Positions 34,426 through 45,564 of a stretch of 64,000 bases of DNA are shown here, in pieces. Under the pieces are notes generated by a model. The model did no database searches, had not been told where the DNA came from, and saw nothing but the letters and a program-made list of their open reading frames with translations. The translations under genes and the position numbers were made by a program. This DNA comes from Vesta saturnalis (lineage: Eukaryota > Arthropoda > Insecta > Coleoptera > Lampyridae). Location of the stretch: NCBI GenBank assembly GCA_036346205.1, contig JARFJB010001987.1:3761501-3825500 (forward strand). The letters run 5' to 3'. The first letter of the stretch is position 1, and the number at the start of each line of letters is the position of its first letter.

Positions 34426-34491
34426 ATAAGAGGCAGGGATTGTTTTTCCTACCCCGCAAGGGAATGGCGTGAAGGTTAAGTTAAGTTAAGT

Positions 34492-34560
34492 TAGATATCA
34501 ATAAACTTTGACGTTGAAAATGTCAATGCAAGTAAAAGGGCGTGGCCTTGACTTTGTTTT
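34492..34560. repeat. Degenerate tandem repeat, block 3, beginning with the LINE target duplication
   Basis: Starts tagatatcaat and continues aaactttgacgttgaaaatg, directly continuing block 2 across the inserted LINE. Confidence 0.75.
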
Positions 34561-35109
34561 TAAATTACTGGTTTCGTTTTTGACGAATCACTTTTGTTTA
34601 CGCCCCTCTGTCTGGGAAATGTTTCATTAATTGTACTCGCCCTTTATGCGGTTCTTTCTATCATAATACAATTATTTGTAGTCTAATTCTTGTGTATTTA
34701 ATTTACCTTCACCAAATTAAAAGCACGTTGAGTTCATTTCGACAAATTTAAACGTTACCAAAATTAAAACCATTATCGTTCAGAAATGTAAAGTAATCCT
34801 TGTAGATGTGTTTTAATGAATATTAACTGACGTTTAATTAAATTGTAGGAAGTATTAAATATTCAACGGCGTTTTGTTTATTCTTGTTGTGACGAATATT
34901 CATTTTAAATTAGACAATTGGCCCTTTTGACCAGTTATCATTTTTTTTTGGTTATTGAGCAAGTAATTGTACGTGAAAGTTTATACCGAGTACATACAAG
35001 TATTTTATTATTTTTTGCAAATTTTGCGGAAAATTTTATTTGAGTGTAAGTGAGCTTTACGTAAGATATTTTTTATTATATTTTTCGGGTTAAAGTAAGT
35101 TAACATTGC
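34561..35109. other. AT-rich spacer, nothing recognised
   Basis: No open frame of note and no clear repeat. Confidence 0.4.
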
Positions 35110-35330
35110 GGTTTACACTTAAGCGCGTGCACGTGTGCGCGAGTGTGCGCGTGTGCGTGTGTACGTATGTGCGCGTGTGTGCGTGCGTCCGTGCGTGCGT
35201 GTGTACGTGAATGTGCGTGCGGGCATGTGCGCGTGTGCGGGTGTGCACGTGTGTACATGTCCCCAGGTGCGTGCTTGAGGTGTGTGCATGTGTGTGCGTG
35301 CGTGCGCGCGTGTGCGTATGTGTGTTATAC
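35110..35330. repeat. (GTGCGT)n-like compound microsatellite
   Basis: About 220 bases of alternating purine-pyrimidine gtgcgtgtgt variants. The 100-codon frames over it are repeat artefacts. Confidence 0.95.
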
Positions 35331-37248
35331 GGGAATATTGAGTAGAGACACGCCAGATTTTTTATTTTGGAAAATTTACATCCAAGTTGTTTTAATTTTA
35401 TCACGTTTACACGTTATCAGTCACTCACATCGATATTTACCTTAAGTGGTAAGATAATAAGAATGAATGTTGTGTTTAGAAAAATTAATAAACACGTTAT
35501 CTTTAATGACTTTAATGTTAACGTAAGTGTGGGAATAAAAATTGTTTAAACGTAATCATATCTGTCTGTCATAATACATTCAAGCAGATTTTTTTTGAGT
35601 ACTTTTATTATGACATAAATGTGTTTATTATTAATTGCAAACACATATTTTACACAGCTTGCACTAACATAAATGTACCAGAAATTTATTAATAAAATTT
35701 TGATACACGAATTTTTTCCAGAACTAAATTACATTTCTTTTAAAACTTTACAAAGATTGTAATGTAAATATTTAATGTAGCGTCTCAAAACGCAACGGGA
35801 ACCCATTTGGTGTTGCAATTTGTTACACAACACAAAAAGAAATTGATTCCAGTAACAGAAACAAATAAAGTTCATACTTTCTGTTATAAGTTTCCCAACT
35901 AAGTCTCCAATAAGAAAAACTAGATAAAGTTCATTCGTTTCATAAAAGGAAGTGTTTCATAATCTGGTGTCAGATATCGAGGATGATATTAAAGCGCATC
36001 TAGTCGATATCGATGTCAACACAAATAAAAGTTCTCTCATTAAAAGAGATCTGTAAAGTTTAATGAAACTATGCAAGTTTCATAAAATTAAATGAGTAAA
36101 TTGTATTGTAATTACGAATTTACAGCGAAATAGTCATTTCTCATACTGAACATTTATTTTTTTATTGATTTAGTAAGAGTGCCGCTTTGTTTTGAAATGT
36201 ACTTTTCTTACAGTATAATTTATAAGTTTCCAGAGATGTTCATTATTTATTGTCGCTCCAACGTTGAGTCTTTTCGAGTGTTCTAATGGTTTAGTTACAA
36301 TATTTTTAACACAATACTATTTTAAAGGATTAACAAAATTAGATATGAAACCTTACCATTTTCAAAATTAGAAACCAATTCCTTAAGCAAGTTGTTACAT
36401 GAAAAACACATCAGTGTTTGAATGAGGTAAATAAATACAGCAAAAATTAATATAAAACAGGTCAGTTATTTAAACGTCTTATTCTATTTTGGACGATAAC
36501 CTTAAACTTCAAAAAATGTGATTAAGAAATGTATTGAATTAAAAAGATAGAGCGTACCTGGTGAAGTTATTTCTTACGTTTTTTATCAGAATTCATTTCA
36601 CCATCTCTGAAATTTACTAACGCCTGAATGGCAAACCTGATCAAAAATACCTGATTCTAAACCCCTGTATTTTATGTATCGTATACGCCTAGTACTTTGT
36701 ACTAATTTGGCGACATCGAGAAGCATGAAAGCTTATTCAAATATTATACATAACAACCCATATCCTGCTTCAATAGTATAAAATACATTGCCTAGCAAGA
36801 AGCAGCCAGGCAAGCAAACATCTATGAAAACAATTAGATAATCGAACAGTCAAATAAACAATCCAAACAAAAAAACATAGCAAAAAATTAAACAAACAAG
36901 TTTATATTAAATCAAAGAACAAGAGAAAGAAGAGTAGAAAACAAGCAATCTCGTAAAACTAAAAAAAAAACATCTGAATGCAGATTACGTAGAAATTGGA
37001 CTATCACGTTCAGGAATACGAACAATACAAGTTCATGTGTATAAGAAAAGATTATTGTCGACATAGTGTGGCAAGTTTTAGTGTTTCTCCAATATTAAAA
37101 GCTTGAAAGTACTCTGACCTGCTCGAATATTGTTCAATTAACATGGAATTTGCAGTACTTGGTACTTGGTCTTAGTGTTAATGCAATAAAAATTAGTTTA
37201 TTTATGTTCGAACAATCAGTGATTACATATACGCTTGAATTCAAATGG

Positions 37249-37249
<1 letters not shown>
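35331..37249. other. AT-rich region without recognised genes
   Basis: Almost 2 kb of A+T-rich sequence with short open frames only, no splice-linked exons that I can connect, and no terminal repeats. Confidence 0.45.

Positions 37250-37279
<30 letters not shown>
37250..37279. repeat. (TA)n tract at the left edge of a mariner
   Basis: Pure TA up to the start of the element's truncated terminal repeat. Confidence 0.95.
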
Positions 37280-37282
<3 letters not shown>

Positions 37283-38550
37283 CGCAAGATTTTAAGGTTC
37301 AATAAAACATGGTTTTTTGTAGCAAAGTATTGAAATATTTATTGATTCATAATGTATACATTTGGGAATTATGTATGAAATAAAATATCTTGTAAATGGC
37401 CACCATGTCTTTGCTGGCACATGCGTACTCTTTTGGCAAAATTTTCAATAACATTATTGAATACATGTGGCGGTATTTCATTGATAGAGCGTCTAATTTC
37501 GGCCTTCAATGCTTTGGTGATCGCGGGCTTGTTGGCATAAACATGTGACTTCAGATAATTCCATAGCCAGAAGTCCAAAGGTGTTAAATCGCAAGAGCGT
37601 GGCGGCGAATTCTGGTCACCAAACCGGGAAATGGCACGACCAGGAGCAAACTCGTGCAAGACAGTCAATGTTTCACGAGCACCGTCCTGCTGAAACCGCA
37701 TGTCGTAAAGAGCAATATCTTCCAATTGAGGCGCAAAAAACTGCGTTATCATAGCAAGATAACGTTCGCCATTCACCGTTACAGCATTACCTGCCTCATC
37801 TTCAAAGAAAAAACGGTCCAATTATTCCTCCAGACCACACTGCACACCAAACAGTGACACGTTTTGGATGCATTGCTTTGTGATAAATCATTCGTGGATT
37901 TTCTGAGCCCCAAATGCGGCAGTTTTGCCTATTAACGAAGCCATCGAGGTGAAAATGGGCCTCATCACTGAAAATGATTTTGTTCACAAAATCGGTATTC
38001 AGTTCTTGTTGCTGAATGATCCAATTGGTGAGCTCTCTTCGCTGTGCATGGTCTGTTGGCAGAAGTTGTTGAGTCAATTGGACTTTGTAGGCGTGGAGAT
38101 GCAAATCTTTAGTGAAAATACGCTGAAGGGCGGCTGTTGTAATGTCCAATTCTTGTGCACGATGACGAATCGGTGTCTCTGGACTTTCGGCCACACTCTC
38201 TCGAACTGCCGTGATGTTTTGTTCTGAACGACCTCTCTACGAGCTCGTGTCGTGTGTTACACATCACTAACCGAACCAGTAAGTTCGAATGTTTTGATTA
38301 TTCTTTTCACAGTAGATGAATTAGGAACATTATTTCGACCGAATATTGGACCCACTTTACGAATGGTGGCAATCAAACTTTCACAATTTTGATAATAATG
38401 TTTAACAATCAAGACACGTTGTTCTATCGTGTAATGCTCCATGTTTACTAACTCCCATCTGTCCACTTTCGATCTGTCACGTCATAATCACGTGTCATAA
38501 TGACTGTCAAACATGGCGCGCAATTCAAATCTTGCGCTCTTATTGAAACG

Positions 38551-38558
<8 letters not shown>
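37280..38558 (-). mobile_element. Mariner-like element with one damaged terminal repeat
   Basis: Read inward, the right end is aaaaaagggcgtttcaataa then gagcgcaagatttgaa. The left end has only cagcgcaagattttaa, so about 18 tip bases are missing there. Both ends abut (TA)n, consistent with TA target choice. The single gene is on the minus strand. Confidence 0.8.
37369..38466 (-). pseudogene. Mariner-like transposase, frameshifted
   Basis: Starts at 38466 with a helix-turn-helix region (HYTIEQRVLIVKHYYQNCES; NSSTVKRIIKTFELTGSV). After a break at 38257 the next piece (38194-37802) reads IFTKDLHLHAYKVQLTQQLL and IIFSDEAHFHLDGFVNRQNC with the first catalytic Asp. A frame change at about 37802-37821 leads to the last piece with FQQDGARETL (second Asp) and PPRSCDLTPLDFWLWNYLKS (third Asp), ending GGHLQDILFHT. 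A few residues seem lost just after the second Asp. With two frameshifts it cannot be functional. Confidence 0.88.

Positions 38559-38630
<72 letters not shown>
38559..38630. repeat. (TA)n tract between two mariner-type elements
   Basis: Pure TA of about 70 bases linking two unrelated terminal repeats. Confidence 0.95.
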
Positions 38631-38633
<3 letters not shown>

Positions 38634-39590
38634 GGTGAGTCAGGAGGAACTGTACATACTTCTACCATAAGTAGAGGCACCTTAGGGGATTATCAAATGA
38701 CCATTAAAAAATGTCTTCTTGTTTTGTTTATTAATATACAGGGTGAATTATGGATCTTCACCAAAACAATGTTTCGTCATATCTTTTCAATGATTAAGTC
38801 GATTTGTCTCATTTTTTGGTGAAAGTGTGTATTCGTGTCTAGCAACTAACTGACATATTCAGAATTTAAAAAATCCAGGACCGTCTTCGTGAAAATTTGT
38901 GGGACTGCTTCATATCCAATACTTCACCCTGTATATGATTTCTCTAAAATCTGATATAACTTTTTCAGAGCGCATTAATAGACAGTTAAACCTGGGTATT
39001 TAGATTTTTTGTTACACTTACCCCACATTTTCAATTAAAGATTCATTTTAGAGTCAAATTGAAAATTGGCAATAATGAAATATCTTACTGTATAATAATG
39101 TTTAGTTATTAAAAAGAAATCTTTAAAATAAATAGTAACGACAAACAGTGTGCTCCAGTATGGTAAATACCATGATTTGAATTGATTTACAGGGCCGGAT
39201 TTAGAAATCTGGCATATCTGGTTCATCTCAAAAATTCACCCTGTATGTAACTTTTTCCACCCGTAATAGACAGAAAACAGATAAAAAATGTTTGTAATAA
39301 CCTAGTTTTCTTATTTGTTTGAAGAAAAATCATGTGTAATTATTTTAATCGGAATGAAATGAACAAGCCGAAGAAATGTTTATTCATAAATTAAGAAATA
39401 AAATAAATAACAATAAGCAAATAATAAAACAGTTTTACAATGTGGAACAAAGTAAAAAACAATTTAAAAAATATTACGATTATGAAAGATGTTCAAAATG
39501 AAATCCATCTGCCTCAATACACTTTTCTTTTCGAATGTTTAAATGTGTAATGGACTTTCTGATTGTCAGTGGGTCATTTCTGATAATATT
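38631..39590. repeat. Left arm of the palindromic element
   Basis: Inverted match to 40645-41569, perhaps 93-95% by eye. One visible difference is about 30 bases near 38789-38830 that the right arm lacks. The arm's inner part, 39480-39590, is the 3' coding end of the transposase. Confidence 0.85.
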
Positions 39591-40479
39591 GCAACAGTGA
39601 ATAATTCTCTCAATGAGCTGTTGCCGCGTATGTATATTTTCTTCGTAGAACAGCTCTTTTAATCGCCCCCAAATGTAATAACCAACCAGGTTATAGTCTG
39701 GGGATCTTGGTGGCCATGGAATAGGACCCCCGCGTCCTATCCATCTGTTTCCATAAATGGTATCTAAATGTTGGCGTACAGCAACGGAGAAATGAGATGA
39801 TGCACCATCATGCTGAAAGTAGATCCCATTAGACCCACATTAGCGAGTAGATTGGGTAAAATACTCTGCAAAATTTAAATAAACGTGTCCCGTTAGTGGT
39901 CCATCAAAAAAATGGGGTACTATGAAATGAGTGTTGATTACTCCGATCCAGACATTTACAGAGAATCATTGTTGCGAGCGATATTCTCGAATCGCATGTG
40001 GATTTTCTTCGGCCCATACGTGCGAATTTCGCGAATTATTTATTCCATCTCTGGTAAATTGTGCTTCATCGGTGAAATAAAGTTCTGTACAATACAAGTC
40101 GGTGATTTTCAACCCACCTTGAAAATGCTAGGCGGCGGATTTCATCTCCAGGATGTAACCGTTGAACTAATTGTATGTGGTACGGATGTAAGTTATTCTT
40201 TCGCAACACTTTACTTACTTTGGATTGGGAAACACCTAATTGTACTTCTACTTTTCTGGTACTTATTTTTGGATTTAAGTGTACAATATCCAGTATATTG
40301 CTTTCTAAAACAGGATCTACATTTCGTTCTGATTTTGTTTTAGGAAAAGTACCATTGTTTTTCAAGAAATTAAAAACTGATCCGGCGTTGAGGGAATCGG
40401 CTTTCATACTCCCTTGCAGCAGCACTACCATTACCATTGCAAAATCCATAAACAAAAATAATATCAGCGTATTCAGCAT
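39480..40479 (-). pseudogene. Mariner/Tc1-type transposase in the palindromic element, decayed
   Basis: The N-terminal helix-turn-helix part is open on the minus strand from 40479 to 40066 (ISTRKVEVQLGVSQSKVSKV, HPYHIQLVQRLHPGDEIRRL). The catalytic middle is broken by many stops. The C-terminal part is readable from about 39725 to 39480: PPRSPDYNLVGYYIWGRLKE, TRQQLIERIIHCCNIIRNDP and ECIEADGFHFEHLS-like end (as read, KCIEADGFHFEHLS). The expected catalytic Asp in SPDYNL is present. Transposase would act on the terminal repeats. Confidence 0.75.
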
Positions 40480-40644
40480 TAGAAAGCTGATGCATTTTTT
40501 AACAAAAAAGTTAAAACACCCTATGAATACCGAATGTAATTGACTTATTAATTATTAAAACACCAAACAAATTGAGATTTAATGTTAAATTAAACAAATA
40601 ATTTCAACCACGATCTTGTCAAATTGTCACAGCCTGCTGCAATA

Positions 40645-41566
40645 TTTGTTACATATCAGAAATTACCCACTGACAATCAAAAAGTTCATTACACATTTAA
40701 ACATTCAATAAGAAAAGTGTATTGAAGCAGATGGATTTCATTTTGAACATCTTTTATAATCGTAATGTTTATTAAATTGTTTTTTACTTTGTTCCACATT
40801 GTTAAAACTGTTTTATTGTTTGGTTATTGTTATTTATTTTATTTCTTAATTTATGAATAAACATTTGTTGGGCTTGTTCATTTCATTCCGATTAAAATAA
40901 TTACACATGATTTTTCCCCAAACAAATAAGAAAACTAGGTTATTGCAAACATTTTTTATCTGTTTTCTGTCTATTACGGGTGGAAAAAGTTACATGCAGG
41001 GTGAATTTTTGAGATGAACCAGATATACCAGATTTCTAAATCCGGCCCTGTAAATCAATTCAAATTATGGTATTTACCATAATGGAGCACAGTGTGTGTC
41101 GTTACTGTTTATTTTAAAGATTTCTTTTTATTAACTAAACTTTATTATACAGTAAGATATTTCATTATTGCCAATTTTCAATTTGACTCTAAAATGAATC
41201 CTTAATTGAAAATGTGAGGTAAGTGTAACAAAAAATTCAAATATCCAGGTTTAACTGTCTATTAATGCGCTCTGAAAAAATTATGTCAGATTTTAGAGAA
41301 ATCGTGTACAGGGTGAAGTATTGGATATGAAGCAGTCCCACAAATTTTCACGAAGACGGTCCTGAATTTTTTTTAATTCTGAATATGTGAGTTAGTTGCT
41401 AAACACGAATATAAATAATATGACGAAACATTGTTTTAGTGAAGATCCATAATTCACCCTGTATATTAATAAACAAAACATGAAGACATTTTTTAATGGT
41501 CATTTGATAATCCCCTAAGGTGCATCTATTTGTGGTAGACGTATGTACAGTTCCTCGTGACTCACC

Positions 41567-41569
<3 letters not shown>
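40645..41569. repeat. Right arm of the palindromic element
   Basis: Contains an inverted second copy of the transposase 3' coding end (40660-40760, atcagaaattacccactgac onwards), which an ordinary terminal repeat would not include. This points to inverted duplication of half an element. Confidence 0.85.

Positions 41570-41629
<60 letters not shown>
41570..41629. repeat. (TA)n tract
   Basis: Sixty bases of TA directly after the palindromic element's right tip. Confidence 0.95.
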
Positions 41630-41632
<3 letters not shown>

Positions 41633-41941
41633 ATTGACTAGTTGCAAATATTTCAAATAAAGTGTTATATCGTATTAGTTTTGTACATGTAATTAAAAAT
41701 AATAATCGGTTTGAGGCGGTTTCAAGTAACAACTTTGTTCGTTTAATCAATCAATTTTGTACAGATATGACAGACTAAGATAGCTTAAATTATGATCGGA
41801 AGTCTTGTGTTTTTAAAATGTGCGAATTTATATGAGAATGCACAATGAATGTATTGACAACCTTAAACAGATTAATGTGTTATTCTTTTAATGTAATAAA
41901 AGCATTGTTTGATTAGTTGAATAAATGTATTTATTGGTTTG

Positions 41942-42150
41942 TTGATTATATTAACTATAGTCAACAAAAGAACTTAATTCGACCCATTAGAATCAAAAAT
42001 ATTTTGTTGCTTAAAATGATTACTTGGACCAAAATTAATTTAAATATCAAGTAATATATATATATATATTATATATATATATATATACATAATCTTGTCA
42101 CGTAAAATGGCATCCTAATATTCAATCTCTAAATTTTCAAATGTGAAGAG
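41942..42150. repeat. Local duplication, copy 1 (mariner flank plus terminal repeat remnant)
   Basis: Includes tatgtcaac-like text, aaaattaatttaaatatcaa, a TA tract (42054-42086) and cttgtcacgtaaaatggcat. The same order occurs at 42413-42690 about 470 bases later. Confidence 0.6.
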
Positions 42151-42412
42151 TGTGATACTGATTTGAAAGACTTGAACATTAAATTTAACTATAATCATTA
42201 TTAATGGAGCAGAATGTATTAAATGGCAGTAGCCTCCAGCGTCTTGGACCATCCTGGTAAATATAAAGTCTTCTAACGTTAGTTAACATCTGATAGGAGA
42301 ATTAATACGAGCTAATTGCCAGTATTATTCTTCTTTAAGGTTTAATGTTCGTTTGGTTTTTGGAATAGCTTGTTATGATCTAGTTGAAAATGTATTACGT
42401 GGATAGGTGATT

Positions 42413-42519
42413 GTTCAGCTATGTCAACAAGAACTCAATCTCGTACCACATTTGGAATCAAAAATTTTTGTTGCTAAAATGATGTACTTGCCAAAATTAA
42501 TTTAAATATCACGCTGGAA

Positions 42520-42612
<93 letters not shown>

Positions 42613-42690
42613 TATACATCTTGTCACGTAAAATGGCATCCCTAAATTCAACTCCCTAAATTTTCACATTGGAAGTAGGGGCATCGTCGG
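42413..42690. repeat. Local duplication, copy 2
   Basis: Second copy of the segment at 41942-42150; here the terminal repeat belongs to the mariner at 42616-44124. It has its own (TA)n tract at 42526-42611. Confidence 0.6.
42526..42611. repeat. (TA)n tract
   Basis: TA repeat with one 'ggta' interruption near 42578. Confidence 0.95.
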
Positions 42691-44124
42691 GTTTGGTTTT
42701 TTAGACCATACCTTTTACATATCCCCATAGGAAGAAGTCTAACGGCGTGAGATCAGGTGATCGTGCAGGCCATTCTACAGAACCACGTCTCCCTATCCAG
42801 CGATATAGAAAGATTGTGTGGAGGTATTACCGGGCATTGACTTCGTAATGTGTTGATGCGCCATCCTGCTGGAACCATGTTGCATTACCTGTAAGTTGTT
42901 GGTTTTCTTCAGCTAGATACAAGTTTGCAATCGCCTGTACAACATTATTTTGGAGCAGCTCTAACTAAGTTTCTCCATTCAAATTACCGTCAATGAAGAA
43001 GGGACCAATGATGTTTTCTCCAATTATTCCTGTCACAGGGTTTTGCGTGTATAGTTCCCTCATCCAGTGAGGATCTTCTCTCGGCCAGTAATGACAGTTT
43101 TGGCGATTAACATGGTCGCGAAGAGTTAATGTAGATTCATCCGAAAATAAAACATTTTCTATTTGTAAAGTATTGTCATCTATCATTTGCATCATTTGTT
43201 CACAAAACAGAATTCGTCTATCAAAGTTTTCTTCCGCAAGCTCATTAGTTGGTAGAAGTTTATGTGGGTGCATATAATTTTCTGCCAATACGCAGAGGAA
43301 TGGCTAATATTTAATGCTGAATCTGTTTGACAACGAATGTGGATTTTCTTCAACAATAAGCATTACATCCAATTTCTGATCATCGCCGAGTTTATTGGAA
43401 GGATTTTTCTTTAACTGTAGTACATGTCCTCATTCCCGAAACTGCTTCTCTATTTACTTACGGTAACTGAAATATCGGCGGTAAATCAGGATATTTTTTG
43501 AAATAGGCGAACAACTTCGGCCTGCGTTCGTGTTCTGTTTCCGTAACCAATCATCTGCAGAATCGTTATCTTATGCATTTCTGTTAGGTAAACCATTTCT
43601 CTTAATTGCAACACGAAAATTAAAGCAAAAATTTTAACACTGACAACTGTCAACTACTCTAACCATGACAATCACGTTTCTAGGTAATTTCACTAAGGCC
43701 GATGATGGCCAAGTTCTTAAATTTCATGTTTGCTCATTTGATGCTTGCTGGCTTTTGTCGTTCTATTGTCGAGCAAAAATTGTACGTATTTATTAGTAAG
43801 TTTTTATCTTATTGCAGGGAATGTCGGCAATTAAAGACATTTATTTTTTGTTATTATTAACATTTAAGAATCTAAAATTGACAAATAATATTACTTATAA
43901 AAGTTTTATTTTAATGTAACGAATTTCCTACGCTGTTGAAACATCCGTTTTTCTAGTTAATTTCTGAAACAAAATTTAAAACCATAGCAGTTTTGAATAG
44001 AGAATGAAAAGACCTTTCAAATGACGTATCACAAGCCCCTACTCCCAATTTGAAAATGTAGGGATTGTAACTGTCACCTGAAGGGAGTTGAAATTAGGGA
44101 TGACATTTTTATGTGACAAGATGT
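42616..44124 (-). mobile_element. Mariner-like element, 1.5 kb
   Basis: Left end acatcttgtcacgtaaaatg and right end (reverse complement acatcttgtcacataaaaat) form terminal repeats that continue through catccctaaattcaactccct. A second inner match is gtaggggc/gcccctac. The gene is on the minus strand and broken. Confidence 0.75.
42690..43290 (-). pseudogene. Mariner-like transposase, decayed
   Basis: Frame 43288-42965 reads HPHKLLPTNELAEENFDRRI, ENVLFSDESTLTLRDHVNRQ (first Asp in FSDES) and IIGENIIGPFFIDGNLNGET. It continues after a stop with NNVVQAIANLYLAEENQQL, TWFQQDGAS (second Asp), RWIGRRGSVEWPARS and a DLTPLDFFLWGYVKGM-like end in the adjacent frame near 42690-42760. The N-terminal DNA-binding part beyond 43300 is too decayed to read. 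Confidence 0.75.
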
Positions 44125-44219
44125 CATTTTAAAATTAGAAATTGACGTGTCTCAGGATTTTCTAAAAAAATGCATAATAATGGAGCTACTGAATTTATTC
44201 CATTTGTCTGCTCACACTG

Positions 44220-44220
<1 letters not shown>

Positions 44221-44280
<60 letters not shown>
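44221..44280. repeat. (TA)n tract
   Basis: Sixty bases of TA repeat between the mariner and the next segment. Confidence 0.95.
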
Positions 44281-44284
<4 letters not shown>

Positions 44285-44350
44285 AATAATGTATTGTTAC
44301 GCTAGAATTATACGTAAACCCTACATTATGAGGAGAATGGATTGAGATTA

Positions 44351-44679
44351 CTGCGCTGGCGTAGCAGTGTACATTCAAATATTTTGAGTTTTTATCGTGT
44401 TTGTGATACCGGTGACCATTGAGATTGTTACGGTATACTAAATTATGTTACTAATTAGTAATGCCTTTGCCAGATCTATGGTAACTATTCTGAAAATTCA
44501 TTTTCACGGGAGTATAACCTTAGCAATAATTCTAATTATTGGTAATACAAACGCAATAATTACATTTCAAATGAATTATGACTAATTTAGAAATTATTTC
44601 AAATTAAGCAGTTCTCTTTGAAATTGTTAAAAGCGTCGATAAATGTCCTTTTACGTCAAAATTTAAATCACCAGCGCAG
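44351..44679. mobile_element. 329-bp MITE with TA target duplication
   Basis: Starts CTGCGCTGG and ends CCAGCGCAG, with TA on both outer sides (44349-44350 and 44680-44681). It has no coding frame. TA flanks suggest Tc1/mariner-type mobilisation. A related sequence sits at 53858-54010. Confidence 0.6.
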
Positions 44680-44681
44680 TA

Positions 44682-44743
<62 letters not shown>
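44682..44743. repeat. (TA)n tract
   Basis: About 60 bases of TA directly after the MITE. Confidence 0.95.
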
Positions 44744-44748
<5 letters not shown>

Positions 44749-45287
44749 CATGTTTTATGTAACTTAAACATCTATATGATTTTTTTTACATAATTTGTGA
44801 TGTTGCTCTGGGAATAGTAAAAAAAAAACAACATTGTATGTTTGAGATACATAGTAGGATTGTGATTAATAACTGAATATTTCCTCGGCTAGCAACTCAG
44901 GCGATAGAGTTCAAGGAATTAGTTTTGTGATGATATTAAATTAAACATTCATATTAAAAGTTTTTAAGATACCTCAATTACTGTCTTGAAATTAAATTAA
45001 AATTAACTTAGATTGCTTTATTCACGTCGTATCATGACTAATTATACAACATATTGCGCGCATGCGGATATCTGTTTGTAAATAATGATGTTAAAAATGG
45101 TTTCGTAGCTGATCAACAAAATAAATTACTGTTACTGTAAGTATAATTTGATTCTAAGCTGATGTAATATTAATATACAATTAGTGAATCGTGTTAGTAT
45201 TCGCTGACTGATACATAATTTGTTTAAATTATTTACACATGTAAACATAGGTGATACGCATTATTCATAAACATAACCTAGATAATA
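44744..45287. other. AT-rich spacer, no gene seen
   Basis: No open frame, terminal repeat or RNA gene is recognised. Confidence 0.4.
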
Positions 45288-45564
45288 AAATACTTATCTT
45301 TTTTGGGTTTTTAATGGTGTATTTTAAATCATACAATCTAAACGTTTCGATAACACTTACAGTTATCTTCGTCAGTAGTAATATTTGTTAAAAATTGTTA
45401 AACATGTTGTAAACAATTTTTCAACTTTGACAAAATTGTTTACAACATATTTAACAATTTTTAACAAATATTACTACTGACGAAGATAACTGTAAGTGTT
45501 ATCGAAACGTTTAGATTGTATTATTTAAAATACACCATTAAAAACCCAAAAAAGATAAGTATTT
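45288..45564. repeat. 277-bp near-perfect hairpin (foldback element)
   Basis: The arm from aaatacttatcttttttggg to gttgtaaacaattttt is repeated in reverse complement after a loop of about 11 bases (tcaactttgac). Only a few mismatches are visible in about 130 bp of stem. Each arm holds tgacgaagataactgtaagt followed by gttatcgaaacgt, itself a smaller hairpin. It looks like a MITE or foldback transposon. Confidence 0.85.

Larger units (their letters stand above)
29517..34491 (+). mobile_element. RTE-like non-LTR retrotransposon, 4975 bp, inserted in the tandem repeat
   Basis: Perfect 11-bp duplications of tagatatcaat flank the segment. Removing it together with one duplication restores ordinary repeat text (ccctagatatcaataaactt), which defines both ends. 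It ends in (TTAAG)n-like gttaagttaagttaagttag, a short-repeat tail seen in RTE-type elements, rather than poly(A). Layout: 1.8 kb 5' region with repeats, one endonuclease-reverse transcriptase frame, short 3' UTR. Clade assignment is tentative. Confidence 0.8.
38631..41569. mobile_element. Palindromic mariner/Tc1-type element with ~0.9-kb inverted arms
   Basis: Begins cagggtgagtcaggaggaac and ends with the complement, one base different in the first 20, between TA tracts. The two arms (38631-39590 and 40645-41569) match in reverse complement nearly throughout. A ~1 kb middle holds the rest of a minus-strand transposase. The cagggtga or ccctgtat motif recurs inside each arm (near 38739, 38929 and 39236), so the arms may be nested or multi-tip structures. 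Confidence 0.85.

Noticed and set aside
35090..35445. Open frames of ~100 codons on both strands
   Set aside because: They lie over the GTGCGT microsatellite.
41399..41750. Open frames with Tyr-Ile polymers
   Set aside because: They are read through a (TA)n tract; the same applies to frames at 44124-44378 and 63043-63323.
45430..45530. Hammerhead ribozyme in the hairpin
   Set aside because: One extra base after CTGACGA and no convincing stem III with a cleavage triplet; kept only as a low-priority check.
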